Of a stretch of 64,000 bases of DNA, positions 61,866 to 64,000 are shown in pieces. How positions within the stretch are numbered: position 1 is the stretch's first letter; the number at the start of each line of letters is the position of its first letter. This DNA comes from Caulobacter endophyticus. GTDB taxonomy: Bacteria; Pseudomonadota; Alphaproteobacteria; Caulobacterales; Caulobacteraceae. The notes beneath the pieces are model-generated. The model did not search any database. It saw only the letters and a list, made by a program, of their open reading frames with translations, and was not told where the DNA came from. Where the stretch lies: positions 1-64,000 of the forward strand of contig NZ_QDKQ01000056.1 of the NCBI RefSeq assembly GCF_003116815.1. Direction: 5' to 3'. A program made the translations under genes and the position numbers.

Positions 61866-63941
61866 ATGCGTCCCGAGTCGCTCTTTCCCCTGTTCGCCGC
61901 GATCTCGACCCTCAAGGGGGTCGGGCCGCGCGTCGCCCCGCTGGTCGAGAGACTGGCCGGCCCGATCGTGCGCGACGTGCTGTTCACCGCGCCGCAGAGC
62001 CTGATCAGGCGCACCGCGACCACGGCCGCCCTGGCCCAGGACGGCCAGGTCCAGACCTTCGTCGTCACCATCGACGCCCACCTGCCGCCGCAGCGCTCGG
62101 GCCAGCCCTGGCGGATCCGGGGCTGGGACGACACCGGCTTCGTCACCCTGGTGTGGTTCAAGGGCCACGGCCCGCACCTGGAGCGTCAGCATCCGGTCGG
62201 CGCGCGCCGGGCCGTCAGCGGCAAGGTCGAGCGGTTCGGGTCGGAGATTCAGGTCGCCCACCCCGATTACATGCTCGAAGCCGAGCGGATCGACGAGATT
62301 CCGGCGATCGAGCCGGTCTATCCGGCGACGGCGGGCCTGCCCTCGCGCACCTTCCGCAAGTTCGCGCTGGAGGCCCTGTCGCGCGCCCAGCCGCTGCCCG
62401 AGTGGCAGGACGCCGCGTGGATGGCGCGCGAGAGCCTGCCGCCCTGGCGCGAGGCCTTCGAGCGGCTGCATGGCCCCGAGGGCGAGATCGACCTGTCGCC
62501 GATGTCGGCGGCCCGCCGGCGCCTGGCCTATGACGAACTCCTGGCCCACCAACTGGCCCTGGCGCAGCGCAAGGCCGGCAAGCGCGCCCAGCCGGGGCCG
62601 CGCATCGTCTCGGGGCCGCTGGCCGAGGCGGCCGAGAAGGCCCTGCCCTTCCGCCTGACCGGCGCCCAGGTGCGGGCGCTGTCTGAGGTGCGCGGGGACC
62701 TGGCCCATGGCGAGCGGATGAGCCGCCTGCTGCAGGGCGACGTCGGCTCGGGCAAGACCGTCGTGGCCATGCTGGCCATGGCCGACGCGGCCGGCGCCGG
62801 CTTCCAGTCGGCCCTGATGGCCCCGACCGAGATCCTGGCCCGCCAGCATTACGAAACCCTGGCCCCGCCGCTGGAGGCGCAGGGATTGGCGGTCGTGCTG
62901 CTGACCGGCCGCGACAAGGGCGGCGCCCGCGCCGCCAAGCTGCAGAAGCTGGCCGACGGCTCGGCGGCCGTGGCGGTGGGCACCCACGCCCTGTTCCAGG
63001 ACGACGTGGCCTTCAAGAGCCTGGCCCTGACCATCATCGACGAGCAGCACCGCTTCGGCGTCAACGAGCGCCGGCGGCTGCAGGAAAAGGGTGAAGGGGT
63101 GCACCTGCTGGCCATGTCGGCCACGCCGATCCCGCGCACGCTGGAGCTGACCGTGTTCGGCGACCTGGACGTCTCGCGGATCGACGAGAAGCCGCCGGGG
63201 CGAACGCCGGTGGCCACGCGCGCCGCGCCGACGCCGCGCGTGCCCGAGATCGTCGATCGTTTGCGCAGCGCCATCGAGGGCGGCGCCCAGGCCTTCTGGA
63301 TCTGCCCGCTGGTCTCGGAGTCCGAGAAGGTCGACCTGCGCGCCGCCGAGGACCGCGCCGCCGACCTGAGGAAGGTTCTGGGGTCGCGCGTGGGTTTGGT
63401 GCACGGGCAGATGCCGGCGGCCGAGAAGGACGCGGTCATGCAGGCCTTCGTCGACGGCGAGGTCGGGGTGCTGGTGGCCACCACCGTGGTCGAGGTGGGC
63501 GTCAACGTACCCAACGCCAGCATCATGGTCATCGAGCACGCCGACCGCTTCGGCCTGGCGCAGCTTCATCAGCTTCGCGGGAGAGTGGGTCGGGGAATGC
63601 GCGAAAGCTCCTGCGTGCTGCTGTACGACCCGCCTCTCTCGGAAGTCGCCCAGCAGCGGCTCGACATCCTGCGGCGCTCCGACGACGGCTTCGAGATCGC
63701 CGAGAAGGACCTGGAGCTGCGCGGCGGCGGCGACCCGCTGGGCCTCAAGCAGAGCGGCTTTCCCGCCTATCGCCTGGCCGATCCCGTCGCCCACCGCGAC
63801 CTGATCGCCGTCGCCGCCGACGACGCCCGCCTGATCCTGGCGCGCGACCCGGCGCTGGCCTCGCCGCGCGGCGAGGCGGTGCGGACCCTGCAGGCCTTGT
63901 TCGACTGGAAGCCGGCGTCGGGCCTGAACGACGCGGGGTGA
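61866..63941 (+). CDS. recG: ATP-dependent DNA helicase RecG
   Basis: A 691-aa replication-fork-reversal and branch-migration helicase. An N-terminal wedge domain opens with AAISTLKGVGPRVAPLVERL. The helicase core carries Walker A GDVGSGKT (about 292-299), the DExH box as IIDEQHRFGVNERRRLQEKG (about 391), SATPIPRTLELTVFGDLDVS, and the TRG motif region LHQLRGRVGRGMRESSCVLL with GDPLGLKQSGFPAYRLAD. Slightly shorter than enterobacterial RecG (693 aa) but complete. ATG 61866. Confidence 0.95.
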   Translation: MRPESLFPLFAAISTLKGVGPRVAPLVERLAGPIVRDVLFTAPQSLIRRTATTAALAQDGQVQTFVVTIDAHLPPQRSGQPWRIRGWDDTGFVTLVWFKGHGPHLERQHPVGARRAVSGKVERFGSEIQVAHPDYMLEAERIDEIPAIEPVYPATAGLPSRTFRKFALEALSRAQPLPEWQDAAWMARESLPPWREAFERLHGPEGEIDLSPMSAARRRLAYDELLAHQLALAQRKAGKRAQPGPRIVSGPLAEAAEKALPFRLTGAQVRALSEVRGDLAHGERMSRLLQGDVGSGKTVVAMLAMADAAGAGFQSALMAPTEILARQHYETLAPPLEAQGLAVVLLTGRDKGGARAAKLQKLADGSAAVAVGTHALFQDDVAFKSLALTIIDEQHRFGVNERRRLQEKGEGVHLLAMSATPIPRTLELTVFGDLDVSRIDEKPPGRTPVATRAAPTPRVPEIVDRLRSAIEGGAQAFWICPLVSESEKVDLRAAEDRAADLRKVLGSRVGLVHGQMPAAEKDAVMQAFVDGEVGVLVATTVVEVGVNVPNASIMVIEHADRFGLAQLHQLRGRVGRGMRESSCVLLYDPPLSEVAQQRLDILRRSDDGFEIAEKDLELRGGGDPLGLKQSGFPAYRLADPVAHRDLIAVAADDARLILARDPALASPRGEAVRTLQALFDWKPASGLNDAG

Positions 63942-63972
63942 GGCGCCAGCCCTCCGGCCCGTCTATCGAAAT

Positions 63973-63992
63973 GCTCCCCCTGAAGGGGGAGC
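63973..63992. repeat. Intergenic hairpin repeat, family B, copy 2
   Basis: GCTCCCCC-TGAA-GGGGGAGC, a perfect 8-bp stem, 32 bases after the recG stop. The core is the reverse complement of the hairpin at 317-336. It may end recG transcription. Confidence 0.5.
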
Positions 63993-64000
63993 TGTCGCGG

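Noticed and set aside
60333-63794. 1153-residue open frame antisense to recG and the ABC transporter ATPase
   Set aside because: Low-complexity Gly/Arg/Ala/Gln-rich translation lying over well-supported genes; long antisense frames are expected at this GC content.

Overview
The window is a dense, very GC-rich (roughly 70 % G+C by eye) bacterial chromosome segment. Gene content and style point to an alphaproteobacterium, most likely Caulobacter or a close relative. The signs are many GTG/TTG starts, ATGA/GTGA stop-start overlaps, the Omp85/TamB pair, a divergent GcvA-type LysR regulator beside the sulfite reductase operon, and short intergenic palindromes. This assignment is inference from family knowledge, not a database match. 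About 50 protein genes, two tRNA genes and several repeat elements can be supported. No rRNA, CRISPR array, phage or insertion sequence is visible.

Layout. 377-4506 (minus) is an assimilatory sulfate-reduction operon: SUMT, DUF2849, sulfite reductase, DUF934, Fe-S APS/PAPS reductase. It faces a LysR regulator. 5719-8453 holds chorismate mutase, a small unknown protein, a siderophore-interacting flavoreductase divergent from an AraC regulator, and an Hpt phosphotransfer protein. 8538-8876 carries two identical tRNA-Lys(CTT) genes, each with its own copy of the same promoter. 9058-11483 has a GPH-type transporter and an MDR oxidoreductase.

11606-30579 is a large catabolic island. It contains an SDR, a HapK/RedY-like protein, three polysaccharide-deacetylase-fold (PuuE/cyclic-imide-hydrolase type) proteins, a CitE-like lyase, a MaoC hydratase, two acyl-CoA dehydrogenases (one clearly glutaryl-CoA dehydrogenase), two family III CoA-transferases, an MmgE/PrpD (IRG1-type) protein, a PaaK-like CoA ligase, an amidase, an enoyl-CoA hydratase, a LeuC/LeuD-type hydro-lyase and a PEP-mutase/isocitrate-lyase-family lyase. 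I infer that it opens a cyclic amide or imide and burns the resulting branched or C5 dicarboxylate to pyruvate and acetyl-/propionyl-level products. This is the most interesting candidate system here.

30604-36153 (minus) is an arginine succinyltransferase (AST) operon with an M20 hydrolase where AstE would be expected. 36264-42232 (minus) is tamA-tamB. 42464-45926 is the ATP-grasp / alpha-E / transglutaminase amidoligase module. 45957-48706 (minus) encodes the sulfate/thiosulfate importer CysTWA without its binding protein; it complements the sulfate-reduction operon at the left end. 49055-52338 encodes two exported pectin lyases. 52399-58295 has a sterol desaturase-family protein, DUF805, a small outer-membrane barrel protein, a FabH-like synthase, an SRPBCC protein and a Ste24-type protease. 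58465-60656 is a cystine/amino-acid ABC importer, followed by a small unknown protein, an alpha/beta hydrolase and recG.

Several intergenic repeats recur, including a GC hairpin family whose arm supplies the stop codon of the sterol desaturase gene, and a long inverted pair at 23833-24036.
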